DNA of 7,928 nt from CAYJBH01 sp964371365 (GTDB lineage: Bacteria > Bacillota > Clostridia > Oscillospirales > Ruminococcaceae), in assembly GCA_964371365.1 (NCBI GenBank), contig CAYJMO010000085.1, forward strand, positions 1 to 7,928. The letters are read 5' to 3'. A program made the translations under genes and the position numbers. Below the pieces are notes generated by a model. That model made no database searches. It saw nothing but the letters and a program-made list of their open reading frames with translations, and was not told where the DNA came from. This document shows, one piece after another, positions 6,155 to 7,928 of the stretch; within the stretch, counting starts at the first letter, position 1; every line of letters begins with the position of its first letter.

Positions 6155-7033
6155 ATGTCGAGCTATAAAATTTTCAGTGAATCCACAGCAGATTTGTCGT
6201 TGGAGCTTGTGCAAAAGACGGGTATAATTATCCTTCCCGTTCCTTTTCAGATGGAAGGCAAGGAGTACAAAAACACGCCGGTATCAGTCGAGATGGGCAA
6301 CGAGGATTTTTATTCAAAGATGCGTGAGGGTATAATGCCTACCACCGCACAGCTTAACTCGGAGGAGTTTATAGACTATGCAAAGCCGGTGTTAGAGGAA
6401 GGTTTTGACATACTGCACATTGCATTTTCCTCGGCGCTTTCCGGTACATATAATAGCTGTCGTTTGGCCGCAGAGGAGCTTAAAGAGGAGTTCCCAGACC
6501 GCAAAATAATTATTGTGGACACTCTTTGTGCATCGATGGGTGAGGGTTTGATGGTCTATCTCGCGGCACAAAAACAGCAACAAGGTGCCTCCATCGAAGA
6601 GGTTGCCGGCTATATTGAGGGCAACAAACAACGGCTTAATCAATGGTTCACTGTGGATGATCTCAACCACCTTTATCGTGGCGGCCGTGTGACTAAGATG
6701 ACAGCGGTGGCTGGCTCGGTGCTCGGGATTAAACCAATAATGCGCGTCAATGCCGAGGGCAAATTAGTGCCGGCCGACAAGGTCAGAGGACGCAAAAAAA
6801 GCCTTGATGCACTTGTGCAAAAGGCGATGGAGAGGGCAACAGATCCTCAAGAGCAGGTAGTGTTCATCAGTCACGGTGACTGCGCAGAGGAATGCGAATA
6901 TGTCGCGAACGAGATAAAAGCAAAACTCAATGTCAAGGATGTATTTATGAACTATATCGGTCCGAGCATCGGCGCACATTCCGGCCCCGGAACGATTGCA
7001 CTGTTTTTCCTGGGTGAAAACCGCGAGGTATAG
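6155..7033 (+). CDS. DegV family protein (FakB-type fatty-acid-binding protein)
   Basis: 292 residues, full length for the DegV/FakB family. These bind a single fatty acid and present it to the kinase FakA, which makes acyl-phosphate for membrane phospholipid synthesis. Family signatures in order: STADL (10-14), MPTTAQLN (61-68), SSALSGTY (92-99), VDTLCASMGEG (121-131), DDLNHLYRGGR (168-178) and the C-terminal GPSIGAHSGPGT (269-280), whose His and Gly line the fatty-acid head-group pocket. The start is ATG 6155, with AAGGAG about six bases upstream. A TTG at 6101 in frame lacks a ribosome-binding site and would cover the promoter. The fakA partner is not in the window, which is common because clostridia usually carry several degV paralogues scattered around the genome. 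Which fatty acid it prefers cannot be read from sequence. Confidence 0.95.
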   Translation: MSSYKIFSESTADLSLELVQKTGIIILPVPFQMEGKEYKNTPVSVEMGNEDFYSKMREGIMPTTAQLNSEEFIDYAKPVLEEGFDILHIAFSSALSGTYNSCRLAAEELKEEFPDRKIIIVDTLCASMGEGLMVYLAAQKQQQGASIEEVAGYIEGNKQRLNQWFTVDDLNHLYRGGRVTKMTAVAGSVLGIKPIMRVNAEGKLVPADKVRGRKKSLDALVQKAMERATDPQEQVVFISHGDCAEECEYVANEIKAKLNVKDVFMNYIGPSIGAHSGPGTIALFFLGENREV

Positions 7034-7039
7034 TGTTTA

Positions 7040-7084
7040 ACCGCCCCCAAAAGTTAGAGTTTAAAACTAACTTTTGGGGGCGGT
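7040..7084 (+). terminator. Perfect 18-bp hairpin after the DegV gene, possibly IS-end derived
   Basis: ACCGCCCCCAAAAGTTAG (7040-7057) and its exact reverse complement (7067-7084) flank a 9-base loop, only seven bases after the DegV stop. The very stable stem probably ends transcription in both directions, although no T tract follows on either side. The arms, continuing into TACA at 7084-7087, resemble the TGTA.CG.CCCCAAAAGTTAGA type of terminal repeat found in IS3-family elements. The hairpin may be two abutted IS ends with the transposase lost. That reading comes from recalled patterns, not a search. Confidence 0.65.
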
Positions 7085-7226
7085 ACATAGGTAGGGGTTA
7101 CCCATTGCAAGTCAACTGACTATACTGATGCATTTTTTTGCCTGCATAATCTTAAGATCAATATTTCTGTTTCTCCCAACGTCCCTCTTTTTACGTTTTT
7201 CGGGAATGTGACGCGTCTTTATTTGT
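7085..7226. other. Non-coding or decayed spacer
   Basis: AT-rich DNA with no gene I can support. It holds a small palindrome (GTCAACTGAC, 7111-7120). On the minus strand there is an open reading stretch (7249 down to 7112) that would encode a Lys/Arg-rich tail, with no start codon or ribosome-binding site. That stretch overlaps and is one frame off the remnant at 7227-7463, so it may be the frameshifted continuation of the same dead gene. Confidence 0.4.
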
Positions 7227-7463
7227 TCAGATTGACAAGCCGCATTCTGTCAAAGAATAGCGAATCTTTTTTAGCGAGGTCATCGATTTTTGAGGAAACT
7301 CGGTGAGCTTTTTTTGCTTGTCAAGCAGGTCGAAATACTCCGCTTTGTCCGCAAGATTATACATACATTCCGAGTCGTGGACGAAAATGCTCTCGGGGCT
7401 GTCGAACTTTTTCGAAAGCCTGAACCGATTGGCAATACACCAATCGGTTGTTTTCTTGTTAAT
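7227..7463 (-). pseudogene. Unrecognised coding remnant (78 codons, no start)
   Basis: Read on the minus strand from the pseudogene stop at 7464, a frame stays open for 78 codons to TGA at 7229-7227. From about residue 16 onward it reads like real protein (LSKKFDSPESIFVHD, then NLADKAEYFDLLDKQKK) with G/C-rich third codon positions, unlike true spacer. It has no ATG at the front and no ribosome-binding site. Its first 15 codons run through a hairpin (7423-7449). I take it to be the 3-prime piece of a broken gene. The predicted C-terminal part is hydrophilic, alternating acidic and basic, with no membrane segment. I do not recognise the family. Confidence 0.4.
7423..7460 (+). terminator. Hairpin with T-rich tail beyond the pseudogene stop
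   Basis: AACCGATTGG (7423-7432) pairs perfectly with CCAATCGGTT (7440-7449) around a 7-base loop, followed on the plus strand by GTTTTCTTGTT. As a plus-strand signal it is a good intrinsic terminator, but there is no plus-strand gene upstream of it. On the minus strand it sits 14 bases after the pseudogene stop, preceded by an A-rich stretch and lacking a T tract. It is probably the bidirectional terminator of the binding-protein gene. Confidence 0.55.
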
Positions 7464-7928
7464 TTATGCTATTGCATCTTCAATGCACTTAATCATCGCA
7501 TCGAGTGCGTTGATACCGCCGTCAACAAGATACCAGTTGTTGCCGGGTGTCAGGAAAACTATATTTTCATTTTGGTATGCAGTGGTCTGCTGAATGATCT
7601 GATCACCCAAAATCAGTTCCTCTGCTGTGGTAGAAACCTCATCGCCCACCGCTACGTCCTTATCAAGAACAAACAGGTAGTCAGGGTTTTGTTGTAGGAT
7701 TAGGTCGGTGGAGGCGATGTCACCATGATTTACATCCTGGTCTTCATCGATGTTATTAAAGCCCATCTCGTTACCACTGTGCCGGTTGCTGATTCCTCGT
7801 CAGCGGTCTCGGAAGCGGGGGCTTCCTCGTCTGCCGTCTCGGCTGCCGGTGCGGCTGCATCTGCTGTCGGTGCGGCAGTTTCCTCTACCGGTGCACTACA
7901 AGCAACCATTGATACCGACAAAATGCCG
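7464..7928 (-). pseudogene. Siderophore ABC transporter substrate-binding lipoprotein, internally deleted and frameshifted
   Basis: Two pieces of one protein lie in different frames. The upstream piece (from beyond the window edge at 7928 to about 7770) shows the end of a signal peptide with lipobox VSMVAC and then an Ala/Glu/Asp/Thr-rich linker. The downstream piece (about 7785 to 7464, stop TAA) holds PDYLFVLDKDVAVG, IIQQTTAYQNENIVFL, and NWYLVDGG followed by ALDAMIKCIEDA. This is the C-terminal lobe of iron-siderophore binding proteins of the YclQ/CeuE type. The N-terminal lobe and part of the second are absent: roughly 150-190 residues, judged from the usual length of about 320. Joining linker to C lobe also shifts the frame between about 7767 and 7785; the linker frame stops at TAA just before 7730. 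The product would be a nonfunctional lipoprotein. The gene start and any permease genes lie to the right of the window. Confidence 0.8.
7793..7852 (-). repeat. Imperfect tandem 30-bp repeat in the lipoprotein linker
   Basis: Units 7793-7822 and 7823-7852 match at 23 of 30 positions. On the minus strand they encode APAAETADEE and APASETADEE, two decapeptides of the acidic linker that tethers the binding domain to its lipid anchor. Such linkers often expand or contract by slippage. Confidence 0.8.

Noticed and set aside
7290..7697. 135-codon plus-strand open frame
   Set aside because: It runs antisense across the binding-protein C lobe and the remnant, both of which have recognisable or coding-like minus-strand translations. 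It also crosses the terminator hairpin and has no ribosome-binding site.
1..7928. CRISPR array, tRNA/rRNA genes, phage or toxin-antitoxin modules
   Set aside because: No regularly spaced repeats, cloverleaf or conserved RNA blocks were seen, and no gene resembles phage or toxin-antitoxin families.

Overview
The window looks like a chromosomal segment of an anaerobic Firmicute, probably a clostridium of the Oscillospirales/Eubacteriales type. The evidence is GG-rich ribosome-binding sites before nearly every gene, a small protein with a BofC-like C-terminal domain, a clostridial-style class A penicillin-binding protein with a Cys-containing tail, a bacteriohemerythrin and a DegV/FakB protein. 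Base composition is near 50% GC in the genes and AT-rich between them. No tRNA, rRNA or CRISPR array was found.

Layout. At 1-39 a plus-strand terminator closes a gene lying left of the window. A minus-strand membrane-anchored BofC-like protein (81-473) is divergent from a complete bifunctional class A PBP (628-3000), with an AT-rich promoter region between them. A short intergenic stretch with a hairpin and a worn repeat (3001-3137) also holds a perfect 12-bp palindrome. It leads into a tightly coupled cassette: an extended-SDR sugar-nucleotide-type protein (3138-4052), a TIM-barrel sugar-phosphate isomerase/epimerase (4049-4846) and a GT-A family 2 glycosyltransferase (4843-5643). The junctions are GTGA and ATGA overlaps. 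A bacteriohemerythrin (5671-6072) follows after 27 bases and may belong to the same transcript. A DegV/FakB fatty-acid-binding protein (6155-7033) appears to have its own promoter.

The right end (7040-7928) is decayed accessory DNA. It holds a perfect 18-bp hairpin whose arms resemble IS3-type ends, a minus-strand coding-like remnant (7227-7463), and a minus-strand siderophore-binding lipoprotein pseudogene (7464-7928). That pseudogene keeps its lipobox and its C-terminal lobe but has lost its middle and its reading frame.

How the genes fit together. The left half is cell-envelope biology (PBP and a small membrane protein). The three coupled genes look like a route that makes or edits a sugar and transfers it to an acceptor; the substrate cannot be read from sequence. 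This cassette is the best candidate here for an uncharacterised pathway. Its three protein families are recognisable, so I describe it as unassigned rather than as a proven new system. Hemerythrin suggests O2 or iron sensing or buffering, and DegV suggests fatty-acid incorporation. Nothing in the sequence ties these two to the sugar genes except position.
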